A stretch of 64,000 nt of DNA from Streblospio benedicti (GCA_019095985.1 CM032659.1:12539069-12603068); one strand, 5' to 3'. Positions 1 through 14,970 are shown, numbered from the stretch's first letter. Translations and numbers: made by a program. Notes: generated by a model from the sequence alone, not told the origin.

Positions 1-2930
1 TGTCAATGCCAATAAACAAGCAAATACTTACACACACAAAATATTTCACTTTGCTGTAGAAAAATTTCCAAATGTTTTTAAATTTTTCTGTGTGGTAGTC
101 ACTTCTTTTACAATCAGTCAATGACATCATTGATGTTTTTAAATCAATTAGATACCTCATGATTTAAGGATAACTGATTATCAAGATCAGAACTTTCATG
201 AAATGACTCAAACAGATCATTTTTGTGCATATTGTGATTGATGGTTATACTTTTTATTTTTTCTTCATATCGAAAGGCCAATGAACTTCTTTCCATTATT
301 GTCACTATGCCTGTAAATTTACAGCCTTTTATTAAATACTCAATTTTACATCAAATAGAAACAAATAAGATTTAGAAACTTGCTATTTCATTTATTCCCT
401 TAGGTCCTAATTTTCATTGATGCTAATGCCATATATGTATTTACAAACATTCAAATCAAATATGAGCACATTATTATGAATAACAAAGTAGCATAAAATC
501 TGAACTGATGTAGATAAAAAAATCTTTTTGTATTTTGCATCCTACCTTCTACAAATTCTATCAATAGGCAAATCATGACAGGACAAAAAGACCTTTTTAA
601 ATTCAATTAGTTATCACACAATACTTCTAACAGAAAGCGGGATACCAATTTACTCAATGACAGACACTACAGTCGTTACTCTAATTTCATTTGAACGAGT
701 TTGTGCCAATTTTATTGTCGAAAACAGATATGTTCTGCATATCTGGAATTAGATGAGTTTGTTTCACTGGTTTTATGGATGACTTTTACAAAGATGCCTT
801 GTAATATGACTATGATCTTTTTTCCATGTATTATATTGCGTTCTTATTTTTTTGTACTTAATTCATATATCACATCCTGTATGAATGAAAACTCGCTTTC
901 AAAATATAAAACTGCCTGAACGATAAACTTACTACATATTTACCTAGGCAGATTTTTAAAACCACAAGTTTCTGATGATATGGTCTATCATGATGTCATA
1001 AAAAGCTTATGACTATGTTCTTCTGTGAAACATTTTGATTTTAAAGCATCCGCAACATGATATTGTGAACAGTTTTAGATAGCATATTCCTATGATTATT
1101 TCATGACGCATTTTTCAAAATGTAGTTTCAAAAAGCATTTTCAAATGTAATGTAAAGATTCTAAGACAAACACAACTTTACATGTAGACGTCGTTATGTA
1201 ATGTTTGGTATGGTTCCATAAACTCTAAGCTTACAAAAGTTGGAAAGCTACAGGCCATATTCGGCAACTAACATAAAACTAAAATCAGCATCATCAAAAA
1301 GTATTTAACAATCATGGTCAAATATGAATCATAAAAAAGCACTAAATAAAAGTAGAGTAAGTCAACAAGTTAAACCTATGTCATTACACAAACAGTAAAC
1401 CCTATGAAATCCCCATTAACCAGCAGCCCAATCGACTTTTTGTAAATATAACATGGTTGTTATCAGATGATAATAGGGCTTGGCTACTAATATGTTACAC
1501 ACAGACACTTGGCTGTCATGTTGACACACGTATCACACTAAACCCATAAATGGAAACTGTCCACTGTCGCCAACAAAAGCATCCTGTATGTGAAGTTCGA
1601 AGTTAGAAAACTGACTGGGGTTTATGTATCATAACTGATAAAGAGGTTACATTTAGTCATAGACTCTAGTAAGCTCAGTTTTATACAGTACAGGATGTAT
1701 TTTAAAAGTGAAGCTTATTACCTGACAATGGTTCGAATCAGCAACATATTTCACAAACAATGAGAAGGCACTACATGTACATATAAAAAGCTGTGAGCTT
1801 TGTCGTCATTTTGTGTGATAATAAGCCTCAATTTTGAGTCAACATGGATGAACCATTAAAACAGCTAATTGTTTCAGACAAATATGTGTCTTGTGTACTT
1901 AGTCCTTGACTCCCCCACTTTCTTACAGGTATCATTCCATAATACATTTCTGACATTGTGACATCCTCAAACTAATCATTTCCACTTTAGTTGGGCAAAG
2001 AAGGGACTTGAATATTGTAAATTTTGAGCAGTCACATTGTTCGGACATCAGAATACAGAACTTGACACTGAACATTATTTTGCCAATCATACAAAGTAAT
2101 TTTTATTGTGATATTCTTTAAAAATACATAACACAATGTTCTGCAGTTTTAAATTTCCTCCAAAAAACCCTCAAAGACCTCATCCTTAATTTTAAAAAAG
2201 TTGTCTTAAGTCCTCTGCACACAACTTGAAACCAAATGCAAGTTTCTTGACAACCCGATGTCTTTGGTGTACCAGAATCTAGTACAATCACTTACATTAG
2301 GTTACAGATTCATCACCCAGTGTCACTGTATTGGTCTACACAATAATTGGGTCCTGCCAAAACACAACCACATCAATCATTTCTATTCTTGTACATAAAT
2401 ATACGTAAGTATGGTTAAAAAAAACATTCTGCAATACTTCAATATCTTTTATCACAACTTACTGCTATCATTTTCTTTTCCTGATTCTATCCAACATTTT
2501 TCTACCCAACCCTATTCTATTGTTTCTTTTTTCACTTACCCACCAAATAAATTTACCAAATACAAGTATATAAATATCTGTACAGGGTTGAATTAAGCAG
2601 ACTTACTTCCTATCTGGGGTTCGCTCATACATGTACACTACTCTTTCATGGTTTTGTAGGAACGAAAATTCTGATATATTCTCAGAAACGTTATGTTTCT
2701 ACATACTTTATTTTGCAATGGTATCTGGTTGTAACCTTACTAACCATATTCATATCTGCACACTTTTGTAAAACAATCAGCATCATCATAAATTTGATCA
2801 TTATCATAACTATATACGTTTACAAAAATACACACTTAAATATTTTCTTGTATGAAAAAAAAAGAAGATTTTATTGGTATATAGCATTTCAATAGTAGTG
2901 TCAATTAACCGATCAAACTCTAAATCTATT

Positions 2931-3260
2931 TAGATATAGGCCCTGATGGGCCTAATCATTCCTTATTCTGATGGTTTGGCCTGGCTGGCAAGTCTAAATT
3001 GTAACTGTTCCTTCTACCTTGTAACTGTTCCCTCCAAGTCTTTCAGTCATTAGGGTCCATTTGACCCATACACAGATATGCTCCTTCTTTTAATTTCATA
3101 TTTTTGTTCCTTTGCTGATCCAGCCGGATCTGCGCTTTACATGACCTAGCCATCTCAGTCTTCTTTTACGAGGTACATCGTCAATGTCTGACATTATCAA
3201 GATCAGTAACACCCAATTCCTGTAAAGCGGCTGTATGAGACGATAGCATCATTTGGTTTC
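2931..3260 (-). mobile_element. 3' fragment of a LINE (non-LTR retrotransposon)
   Basis: Read on the minus strand, about 3120-3185 encodes DVPRKRRLRWLGHVKR, which matches the 'RLRWLGHV' tail that follows the reverse transcriptase domain in many LINE ORF2 proteins. The following bases resemble the 3' part of the longer LINE remnant at 40.6-42.3 kb (shared words around 'CATCTCAGTCTTC', 'CATTAGG', 'CCAT'). It is a decayed, 5'-truncated copy with several stops. The clade cannot be settled by eye. Confidence 0.5.
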
Positions 3261-3773
3261 ACTCACCACAAGTTTGTAAGTAAACCAACTACACTAATAC
3301 ATATATGGAAATTTTCCAGCCATCATCCTCTCCGGATGAGCTGAACCACAAATACACCACGGTTCAGAACCATGATTGTTCTCGGTAAATATGCTGAGCA
3401 CTGATTATACTCAATCCATATTTGGCAATCGACTTCCATGGGGGTGCACAATAATTGCCAATATTTGTGAGTGCCAGCTTTCAGTTCCTACCATCTTATC
3501 AGGAACTAAGAGCTTCCCAAAACGTACTTCACTTGAATGCAATTGCAATATTTTAGCCATCCTTTATGAAAATGTAACAGACAAATAACACATCATACAT
3601 GGTCTTAGCAAAATCTTGCTGGTATGGCAAAATGATAGTTTGATAACTTGAAGCTGAAGATTCAAATTCAATTTTCAACTGTGCACTTTTGAGGTGATAT
3701 GTTTGGTGGGGTTTTATTTACATTTTTACGCTGAAGTTACCTTTCTGCAGATATTTGGAAGAGGACTAGTGGT

Positions 3774-3796
3774 ACTTACCTGAAAAAATAATAAAA
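3774..3796 (-). promoter_or_regulatory. Candidate recursive (ratchet) splice site 2
   Basis: On the minus strand the sequence reads TTATTATTTTTTCAG|GTAAGT, so a complete 3' splice site abuts a perfect 5' splice site (junction between 3780 and 3779). This is the zero-length-exon motif known from recursive splicing of long insect introns. It lies about 14.3 kb downstream of site 1 in the same intron and on the sense strand. The sequence upstream has stops in all frames, so it does not look like the end of a coding exon. The sequence motif is seen; its use is inferred. Confidence 0.5.
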
Positions 3797-6700
3797 CTAT
3801 GTTAGGTACGAAATGTAACTCTAAAGTTTGTTAACATGACTAATTAAAACAAATAGTATATAACTATCTTCTACTTAGAGAAATTAACAACTTGAAACAC
3901 TTTTTTTAAATCATATTTTAAACTAAGGTTTATCCAAAGCAATGATGAATGAAAAATTGTATGTCTTTATCCACCCCTAAATAAAAAGCAATGCAAAATT
4001 GGAGCTGCTATCGTTTTTGGTGAATTTGGTGAATGATCCGTCTCTGAAGCAGATGATACAGTATGATGATAATCTGGGGACCAATGAAAGCCTCAACAGA
4101 AGTTACCATGCTCATTTGTTTCAATACACTTTCTATTTACTTCATAGACCATGGGCCCATGGTTGCACATAGACTTAAAATACATCAAAACGTAGTTCAA
4201 GCTTTTTAACAGAGTGAATAGTTGATAATTAAAATTAAATATGGAATGGGAGCCTGGACTCTTGAGTAACCGCTCAGGATTGTTCTATAATAAATCTTCA
4301 AATCTTTATTTCACATGAAACCATAAACAGCATTAGTGCTAAACCCAACATGCTGAAGGTGTTTGTTGTACAAAGTGACTTGCATTACAATCATTTCTAA
4401 ACCAACTAACTATGCTCATTTTCTGACTTTAGGTATGAGTCTATGAAGGCAAAAGAACTTGGAGCCAATGGAGTGCCTGGTTGGATGACAGGCAATGAGT
4501 TGATTATTCAATAAAGCTGTGCAAAATTAAAGCATCCATGGCAGGACTGAACGACTAATGGAAAGTCAGCCACTAGCCTTCCGCCTCCAGCAAGCTGCAT
4601 CTATGGCACTTCACCACATTTCCCCCATCCACTTAATTAATGCGGAAATACTCCTGCGGGTGGTGGGTTAATACTGTAACGTTTCCCACGGGTGGTGGAA
4701 GGTTAATATCTATCATTCACAAAGACACGTCCGTATCGTGAGCACCTGTATATGGTTGACAGCATATGTACACCTTGTTTTCCTTGCTGGACAAACAATT
4801 TAAATCAATTCAAATTCATTTAACTAACACTTGGATAATCTTGCGACAGAGCGTCACAGCTTTAATACACCCTGATGAGAGCCTCGGGGAATTATGCCAA
4901 CAGCATTAATAGGGGTAGGATCGACTGTAACAGGTTATGATGGGTGACAGCAAGCTACTTATGGAGTTTGTGTGACTAATTCTCAGGGGTGAAGCTCTCA
5001 TTTACAAATATGACGAATTGTAAGTGAAACGGACTATTTCGCCTTCGACATTTGTGGCAGGACATAACATGAAAATCCAATCTATGGTTACACTTGCATT
5101 GTTAGCTGACCATGTTTGGCTTTAGACACAGATGCTTAGGTGTTGGATCATGACAAATCATCTGATGCTAAATGCCCATGAGAAATACAAAGTGCTCAAT
5201 ATCTTGTACTTGTAAATAATTGATGCCGGCTGATCGCTTCATCTCATGTGATTATCAGAAACACAGGCACGCTTGGAGACCAACTCATCTGTTGGATGAA
5301 GCTTTTCCATTAAATTTCTTGTAACAGGCTTAAAAAAGTGCAACTTACTAAAATGCCCAGAACAACTAATACATTAAAATATAATAAATTGATAGTACAT
5401 GTCCTTTTATCTTTTCAAATTCAATTAATAATTGTATACACAAAAATTCTAAGAGTAATATAAAGCCTCTCAATTTCCAAAATTGCAATTTCTACAAAAA
5501 ACTGCAAAATTAGTCTCAATCCAAAGGATAAAATCTGACAGTTTGTCAAATGAAATTGCTACATCTGATATGAAGAGAGAAAATGTCAGAAATTGAAGAT
5601 TTTATGAATGTAAATGCACATTATTTGTTGTCTTTTATCCTTTGTTTTTATGCAGATCAGAAGCTACTTGTTTTTTATATTGTTTTCCAGTCAAATAACC
5701 CATGCCATATGAAGATGAAGGTCACATGTGACAAGAATTCTAACTTGAAAGTTATCTTCAAAATCCTTTCACATCCTTGTAAAAAGTAATACACAATAAG
5801 ACAGTAACACAAAGTAAATGAACATACTTTTAGTCGTTTGTAAACTTATATAGTTTGATTAACTTATGACAGAGTTAAAAACATGGTGCCAAATAAAAAA
5901 TATAACACTACAAACTGTTATGAAGACAGCATGAATTTAGATCATGTTGAATCTGGATCAGCAAATCTGGACTCTTGAAATGTTTTCACATTGAGCAATT
6001 TCAATAGGCTTAGCAATCTCAATTTATTAGATGGACATTTGTGAAAAATGTAAGTATTCTGATAAAAATCTGCCTAGTTTGGCAACAAACATGTCACAGT
6101 GGTGCATTCATAAGTAATGTGACTGGCAAGAAAAGTGTCATTGTTTTTAGTTTGACACCAATCATCTGCACAGGCAAAACATTCAACTTTATCCTGGGAA
6201 AGAGAAAGTTCAAAAGAGATGATAACAATGTAGTATATTGAATACTATACATGTAATGAAAATTACTATAAAGCAGCAAAACTATTTTAACACAGCAGGT
6301 GAGTCAATTTTCCCTTTAATTATAAGTTTCTATGGTATTATGCCACATTTGGATGTTTCCAAGATATTGCTTACTCAGATCAGGGGTACAAGACAATAGA
6401 ATCAACAAGCTGTGTGGAAATGAACAGATGAACCAGTGATTTCCTCAGTCAGCAGAACTTATTTCAACTTGACAGTCTCATGTTGAACGTCTTGTTTTTT
6501 TTTTTTTTTTTCATTTCAAAAACAAGGAGACAGATCCACTAAAATCACAACCTGGATGGTATATAGAAACGTTTGCAAATGTTAGAGAAAAACTAAATGA
6601 ATTTCATGTGCTTTGAAAAGAACCACATTTGAGAAAATATACACATGAAAATACCATAAAAACTGCTTGAAGCAGACGCAGTTCCACATTATTCTCTGAC

Positions 6701-9585
6701 AACACAATGCTTTTACATTGACCATACTGACCTAGTAGAGAGAGTGGACACAACAAATACTATTGTATCACACAGCACAAAAGACCCAGAATCCCATGGG
6801 TGTTATCTCAAAGGGTCAATGGCTGTATTTTCTATAATAGGCCATTCATCTTGGAGGATGGTGAATTGTGAGTCCTTAACCCTAGCAATTCCAACAGCTA
6901 GCCAAAATTAGACACAGATCAATGAATAACTAGCACAAGTGGTTACAAATTAGTGCATCAGAGATACAAATATTAGTGTATTACGAACACAATTACTATA
7001 AGATGAATACATTACTATCGATCAATGGGAGAAATTAGTCTCAAAGTAGAATCATTTCATTTCCCCATTACTGGTCAAGCCTTTCTTGCAGCAGCAATCT
7101 GACATCAATAAACATTTTTCAGGGCAGAAAGAACCATTTAGGAACGCTCCAAATGATTCTAGAGATATTGTTTCTTCAAATTAGTTGCAATTTATTTCTG
7201 TAAATTGTGTGTCCTTGCCTCACTAGCTCTCTTTGAACTTAGAATCTGAAGTGCTCTAAATTCGATTGGGTAAAAAAAAGCAATCACTGTACAAGCAAGT
7301 ACAGTTTTGATCAGCATGATAATTTCCCATTGCAGGAAATTGAGCAGTCAAGAAATCAAGATACAAGTGAAGTTGCTGCAATGTTCATTAAGCATTGAAA
7401 ATTATGTTCAATACAAGACACAACAATTTAAGGAATTTAATTCTTCAGGAGAGACTCATTTCTACAAGCTGAGCATGACTCAACAAAAAACAGCGGTTAC
7501 ACGTCTTTTTACTCACAACAATGACCATGATATAGCTAGTGACCAGCACAAAAGCTGGAAACAATCACACTGCCGAGTGGAGCAACAGCATTGTATGGAT
7601 CATGCATCTCGGTCAGTTATATTAAATTGCTAATCATGACCAGATGAAAAATATCAATTAACGCTTTGGCTGTAAACATTACATGCATGAATAAGATGTG
7701 CATTGCATGCTCAGACTATGTCAGAATGCAGAATGTTTCTGCTACTAAAGTCATTGCAAAACATTGTTTGCTGTATCCCATGCATTGACATTTTATACAT
7801 GTAGGCAGAAAAAGGACTAAGAAGAAGGAAGATAATATGTCAGATGAAAATTCTTGAGGATTGCAACTTCTCACAGATACAAATCTTAGATTTCTTTACT
7901 CTACACGTTATTGGTCCCAATTCATTTTTTACTGAATCTAAAGAATTTTCACATATGGGCACTCATTACAGTCCCAACGAGACACATTGGGCATTAATGT
8001 TGCTGAATCCATCAGAATGATGACAGAACAGAAGCCTCATCATGCACTGAGTGACCCCTCAATTCAATGACCAGACACCAACATGCGTACAAATCACACC
8101 ATTATTTGTAGAGGATTACATTCCTGGAAGTCTTGATGGACTTGGCTGATCTACTACCCCAGGTCTACTACCAGGATGCAACAGCTTTCTTACAGATTTG
8201 CACCCTAAACATTTGTGCATTAAACCATAAACCACGTGACAGGCAGACCTCTCAACATATATGAATAATACTAACTATCCAAAATATCAAATAAGTAAAA
8301 GTTCGCTCACTAAAAATTATGGCCTAAAAAGGGAACACTTTTTCATAAAAAGCTGACATTTCAAAACTTAAACAGCTAGATTTGAGTTAACCATACATAG
8401 GTATGGTTTTCCGCTTAAATGGGGTAAGTATCAAGTGTACCAAACAACCTCTGACAGAAAATATTCCCAAAACCAATCAACAGCAGGAATCTATCTCTTC
8501 CACTTCCAAATCCTCCCCTAGTAATCCTTTCCATCCTTCCAAAAGTGTCCGATACAGACGACTCAGATGGATTTACCCATGCACCAGGGGACCTTCTCAT
8601 TCAATGAGCGCTGGACAACATGCTTACTGATCGCACCATTATGTGTGCCAGGAATCTGTTTACTGACCCTGGATCAATATCATTTCGTATTGTATTGTGC
8701 ACTGCCATGCTGAGCATCACACTCATTTTACTTTCAGATGTCATTTTTCAGGGTCGTTGTCATTGTTCATATTGTTCCTTTTTTTTCAAAAGATGCATGC
8801 ATGCATTTAACATTTCACTGGAGATCTTTGGTGTCCATGAACTATGAGTAAATCAGTTCATGGCACTTGAAAATTGATCACATTGGTATAGTTACAAAGG
8901 TTAGAAGGACACCCTAAGAAGACATTGAATTGAACATATAAAACCTTACAATGTCTAGAACATGACCCCGACCTAAAATGACAGTTATATTTTGCCATGT
9001 CACAGGTAAGCATGTATCAAATTCTCATCCCGCTTTATCATATTTATAAGGTTTACATTCATATTAGGACAGATTCTGCTCATTCAACAAAAATGTGATT
9101 GGCCTCTAATGATTAGACTGCCAACTACTTGTACCCTAGACTACTTACTTCTCTAATCTGATCATGCCACTTGGAGAGGTTTTCACTGTGCTAAAACAGT
9201 GTCATAGAATGATCATTGAAATTGTGGCTACATTATTCAGATCACCATTTATGAAAGTTCGCATCGATCGCAGGGGCTCAATGTTAGACCCCCTCACTTA
9301 ACCACTTACCAGACACTACCAAGCTCAATAGCCATGAGAAATAAGTCATGAACGTGTGTGATAATTTCATTGCCCAGATAATTCATTATTATACACACGT
9401 GCCATACTCATAATGTCTATGGTAAATCAAATATTGATATTACAGAAACCCATACAGAAAGGTCCTTCCTGTAATTCCGTAAGCATTATGGTCATTCTTC
9501 ATTACACCATGACTGTTCATTGATTCTGGAACTGTTTGCCATACTCTAGGATAGTCTCACAGTGATATAAGATATAACTGATTCG

Positions 9586-9844
9586 CTATAGACTAGGGTC
9601 CTCACAGGTAGAAATTTTGCTACTCGAGTACTCACCTTCCTGTACCCAAGTACTCTGTCATAAGTGAGAGTGCCTTCTAACAATGATTCTTAATTAACAG
9701 GCCAATAATTTTCTGCAGAACATAAATTGTATATGGAAATCATTTTGTCTGCTGCAGTAGTACATATATTGGTCACGAGAGTCTTGACCGTCTTTAAATA
9801 TGTAAGGACGAGTACTCGATATCCGTGAGGACCCTACTATGGAC
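9586..9844. mobile_element. hAT-like MITE, 243 bp, with 8-bp target site duplication
   Basis: The element spans 9594-9836. It begins TAGGGTCCTCAC and ends GTGAGGACCCTA, with inner inverted segments around GAGTACTC on both sides. It is flanked by CTATAGAC (9586-9593) and CTATGGAC (9837-9844), an 8-bp target duplication with one mismatch. An 8-bp duplication with TAGGG-type ends fits the hAT superfamily. It has no transposase and is non-autonomous. Confidence 0.8.
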
Positions 9845-12324
9845 TTGCAAGTGATACTTTTATTCATTACAAGCAAAAAGCTCTCGAAGGATTTTTGGCT
9901 CAGCCATTCACTCATAACATGCCATAATCATTGAAGTCATCATAGAATTTATCTCCTTAGTATGCATAAAGCCAATCCTTTGTAATGAAAGTACAATAGC
10001 ACAGTAAATATCTTTAACATATATGTTTTATATTCGCTCCATTCATTAATATTAACTCACTCAATAAATTTTGATGGCTGGTTCCCATTGTTGACTCAGA
10101 AATGGGATCCATAATGCAAGTGTTGAAGACATGCATTTTAGCTTAATCCTACATATATATGCATACATTCCACTCCACAATCTCCCAGAAGGCTGATGAG
10201 GTTACTTAGTTGATGAGGGAGATAAGGACTGCTTTGCATTTGCTAATAACACTGATATAAGTAGGGCCCTACATGAGTTAAAAATGGACTGTTTTCCTCT
10301 GTCCATCTTTTAAGACATTTGGATACAACTGTTCCGTGCTGCCTAGAAAAGCTTTCAATTTTGCCAAGATATTCAGCTAGTCTGACATAATTATAACACA
10401 TCCCGCAAACCTTACTCTCTTCTTCATGCATCCATAACAAACGAGAAGACATAACTGCAACCAATCCACCAACAGGCAACATTGGAGACAAAAAGTCACC
10501 AATGACAAACATATACTAACCTGAAACCTGCCCATGGAGGGCTCTATGAATAGATCTAAAATGAAATCAGCTGTATAAGCGATGCCAATATAGACGAGCA
10601 TCCCATCATCCCATGGAGTGCCCTACAAATGGCCTTGTCAGAAGGACTATCTCGTGTCATGCACCAATAAGACAGGCCCATAAACTGATCAATGATGACA
10701 CTATTACAACTGTATACTATTACAATCGGCTTGCATGATAGGTCCGTACATGTATGTGTTACAACTACAATGCTTCTCTGAATAGTTATTATGGCAGAAT
10801 AGTGATTTTTCTTTCCCATGTTACCAGAATTACAAAAATTATATTCACGAAAAACAATTAAAAAAATTGTCTACAGGTATTCATCTAAGCAGTATAATAG
10901 GCAGATAAATCAATTTGAACAGTTAACTTTGACCAAGGCTAATATTTCAATAAGTAGCCTAATACAAGCTCAAGATTACGACTCCTTCAAGACACTTACG
11001 AACTTACACAAATTGACAAAAAAATATGCTCTTTCCCCATGCTGCTGATGGTCAAACAGTTTGAGCACACATAAATCATTGGATACACCATGTGCAAAAC
11101 TACTAACTGGTCAGCATCTATTCAATTAAGTGCTTCTCCACAGCATCTTCTGTCCACACGAGACCCAGAGACCTGAACCGAGGAATCCCTCAGGCCTCCC
11201 AACGACCTTGACCTCCACTCTCAAACTCTCAATAAGGCCAATAACATTGAGCTTGCCTCACCCATAGACGGGTCAGAGTCTGAGAATTGACATGACCCTG
11301 GGTTAACTGGGTAATGGACTGGACTGCTGAGGACATCAAATAGAGCTGTGTGCCTCTGCATTAGATTTGAGCAGGAATAGGATAATGCTATTCCTGATTT
11401 GATACACTATAGGTTCTTTAAGTTTCAATGATCATGATGACCTGATGTAAAAATGCACAATTACAGATATTTTGACACAATCCACAAGATAATTTCATAT
11501 TTGTAAGTTAAAAATAATGCTTATTACATGTAGCATAGTGTCATATCAAATGTATGGTTACTTTACAGTTGACAGTTTGCAATTTTTATGCATGTAATGA
11601 AACACTTCACAATTTTTCTTAATTAAAAAAAAAACTTCTGATACATAATCTGTTATTATCAGCATGGTTATCGAACACCTTTATAATAAGACTTTCAACA
11701 TACTAACACATTTTCTTTCGTGTGTTAGCAATGTGATATTACAAGCTTATTACGACCCAGTGGACTTTCCAAGGACTTCAATCAAATGGCCAGCACAGAT
11801 GCTAATTACAAGGCCATCCAATCTAATGTGAGAATGATAGGGACCTTGTACAACAGGAGATTTCTTATGCACATTTTTTCCCCATTTCAACCCTTCTTTC
11901 AAAGGAACTTCTAGTCAGACACTTTCATTTCAAGTTTGGCCTGACATGATTGAAGAAGCCAGAAGTTTGATATTGTTTGGAATTAGAAAACCTCGGACTT
12001 AGGCTGAAAAATGCCTTCATGGAGCTCTTTGTGATATTGCAAATGAAAAACAGTGTATGTGCGCTTACCAGATAAGTTATAGCCATTTGCATTTATTATT
12101 GTTAAGTTTATGTCATTTCTTTTATCACACTGTTATTTGCTCATGTCACACCTTCTGCTCTCATCTGCTCCAGGCTACATGCCCCACAACACAAAAACTC
12201 ATCTAACACAAGCACAAGCACAAAGTCTAAATCAGTATCATTCTTGTCAAGGGATTCTTGTGTCGCTAGAACAGGACCAAATGATGCCCAGAGGTCATGT
12301 AAACCATAATGGGTAAAGGTGTCT

Positions 12325-13345
12325 CATGACAGTCACATGCGTTTTACTTCGTGCATCTTGATTTGTTCTTTATTATCTTTTCTTCCGCATGTATAATACT
12401 TTTGATTTGAACAATAAAACAATATTTCATTTCATTAAAGCAGTAGCACATGTAATGGAGATGAATTCTATAATAAAGTCAAAGGTATAAAATTACAACA
12501 AAATTCTTGACAGATTGATGCTGATCAAATTCGATTGGAAGCAATAGAGAATGCCAGTATGGATAAAAACCATGCTTTGCTTCGCAAAAAAGCATCATTA
12601 TCCTGTCATTGATTTGTCAATAGTTAGAAATTTTGCCAAAAAGTAGCCTAAGACATGTGTGTGAAAATGGTAAAACAGTTATGATGGACAAAACGTCTAT
12701 AATCTGTTCCATCAGCGTGATGCAAGTGTAGGAGATGAAAAACTTATCTTTATGGGTATCAACAACTAAATTAACTGGTAGATATCATTACAATGTGATG
12801 TTAACAGTACAGTTACACAAGAGTCAACAAAACCTAATATGGTAAAGATGAATGGTTCGGTAACTAAGTTAATGTGCTTCAGACTGTTAGCAATCAAAAA
12901 AATATTAAGGCTTATTATTTTCCCAAAATATTAATTTTTGAAATCCAGTCCAAAAATGATAAACAAAACACGTTTTGTTACTGAAGACAGTATGACAGGT
13001 AAAAAATGTTTTCAAAACTTTCCTGCTTAAACAAGCATTATTGTCTTATGTGAGAGTCTTTTCTAAAATATCCAAATAAACATTTTGAAAATGCCAGATT
13101 ACTTTTTTAATCTAGATGTTTGATTCTGACAGATGTTGGAAAAGTTGTTGGAAAAGAAATGCCTGAAGAATACCTATGTTAAATGCATTGGCACGAGGAA
13201 GGACTAAACAGACTTTAGGGGCCATTAAATATGTAGCTTCCTCTAAAAGAGGATTACTTCAGACAAGGCCAAGTACATATAGAAGATAGAGGTATTGCTG
13301 GATTACCAACAACTCAGATTAAGATGAAAGTTGTAACTTTACAAA
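12325..13345. repeat. Old tandem duplication, copy 1
   Basis: About 1 kb that matches 13850-14970 in the same order and orientation. Shared words include ATTAACTGGTAGATAT and GTTAACAGTACAGTTACACA (about 12,770-12,820 against 14,355-14,405), TGTAATGGAGATGAAT (12,451 against 13,980), and the last block ACTCAGATTAAGATGAAAG (about 13,311 against 14,937). The offset drifts from about 1.54 to 1.63 kb, showing many indels since duplication. There is no coding potential or transposon ends. Confidence 0.8.
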
Positions 13346-13849
13346 AACTTTTCTAACACAAACCCGACGAAAGTCTAAATCCGATAAGTTAAATGACACT
13401 AACCACCTTTTTTAATATTGCCGAGGGAATAAAACAAAACAACTTTATTTTCTTCCAATGCCGATCGTTACTCGTAGGCGCCGCCTGCGCTTAGACTGCT
13501 TGCTGCAACCTATTAGGCAGCAAACAGTGCTGCTATAGATTGTTGCGAGCTAAAAAACAATATCTGGAAGAGGAAATTATTCATCTATTATGCCAATAAA
13601 AAAGTAAAGGGCTAGTATTCTCTTGGGAATTGAAGAATATTAAATTACCTATTGTAAAACAAGTGTTCCATATTTGAAGTCAAGAGGTGTTCTGCTTGCA
13701 TAGCTGTTATTAAACCCCTCTATGTCCCTTGTTTATATTTTACATAGGATTTAGAAACTTTCAGGTGTTGTTTTAATGCCAAATTTCTCTTCTTTTAGCT
13801 GTGCTCACACAAATTTTGCCCAGAATTCATGTAATACTAGATACTGAAT

Positions 13850-14970
13850 AGAAAGATCATGGCAATCACATGCGTTTTTATGCAACACCCCTTGGATTTG
13901 TGTTACCAGTATTTTCTGCCTGCATTATTTAAAATGAACATAGAAACAAATATTTCTTAATTTAAGACTTTTTAAAGCAATGTAATGGAGATGAATTTAT
14001 AACCTTCATTCAGCGGTATAAATTGAACAAAATTTTACAATTTTATGATGGGCATGAAAAGTGTGTTGAAGGGGGGTGGGGGGGGTAATAATCGTGGATA
14101 GCCTGCAATTGTATGTAATATTAGAATGAATATATTTATACTTGTTAAGAAGAATCACGGACCACCAAAAATTGTCAATAGTTAAATTTTGACCCTAAAA
14201 GTAATGCCTAAGTATGAAATTTGTGTAGAAAATCATGTCCTGATGGATCAAACTTTTATCTAGGTTTAATATAATCATCATTGGCTCACAATCAGAAGCA
14301 TATTGTTGAAAGGTACTGCAGACTTAACACGGCAACTTAATATTCTACACACCATTAAATTAACTGGTAGATATTGGCATATGATGTTAACAGTACAGTT
14401 ACACAAGAGTCAACAAAACCCAATTTAAAGACATCAAGTTACTGGCCGAAGCATATGGATAAAGCGCGGGGTATTATCAATCTAAAGGCATCTGCACCAG
14501 ATTTATCTACCTTTCCATAAGGGGAAAAAAATGGAAAAAACAAATCCAGTCCAAAACAACCATTTTCACTCTAAATTTTGCCACTTCTTACTGTAAAAAA
14601 TACCCCAATTATTTGAAAACAAATCTGAGAAAACAAATCCCCTTAATATTCACGGATGCGCCAGGAGTCTTTCACCTGACAAAATATTTGAACACTGGTT
14701 GCAGGATTAAAAAACTTAAACATGGAATACTAGATAACTAAGTGGACTACTACAGATGTTGGAAAAGTGCAAAGGGAAAAACATGCCCAGAAATCATCTA
14801 TGTTAAAAAAGAAAAACATTTGATTCTTTTTTTTTTTCACGAGCCCCCTAACCAATGAAAAATTCCATCTTTTTTTTATTCCCTCCTGTCGGCATATATT
14901 TCGAAGGGGAGAGGTTTTAAATTTGATTACCAACAACTCAGATTAAGATGAAAGTTGTAACTTTACACAC
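13850..14970. repeat. Old tandem duplication, copy 2
   Basis: Partner of 12325-13345; see there for the shared blocks. It carries a G-rich insertion near 14,070-14,092 and a T-rich stretch near 14,826-14,838 absent from copy 1. About 0.5 kb of unrelated sequence (13,346-13,849) separates the two copies, so either the duplicated unit was longer or something was inserted later. Confidence 0.8.

Noticed and set aside
4432-4515. Possible terminal exon on plus: acceptor-like TTTAG, then YESMKAKELGANGVPGW, stop and AATAAA
   Set aside because: It looks coding-like and has an acceptor and poly(A) signal, but it is only about 27 codons, no partner exon was found and I do not recognise the protein. 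It could be a retrogene scrap.
10243-10819. Cluster of three minus-strand open frames of 74-89 codons
   Set aside because: No similarity to integrin or any family I know, no supporting acceptor/donor pair in phase, and they overlap one another.
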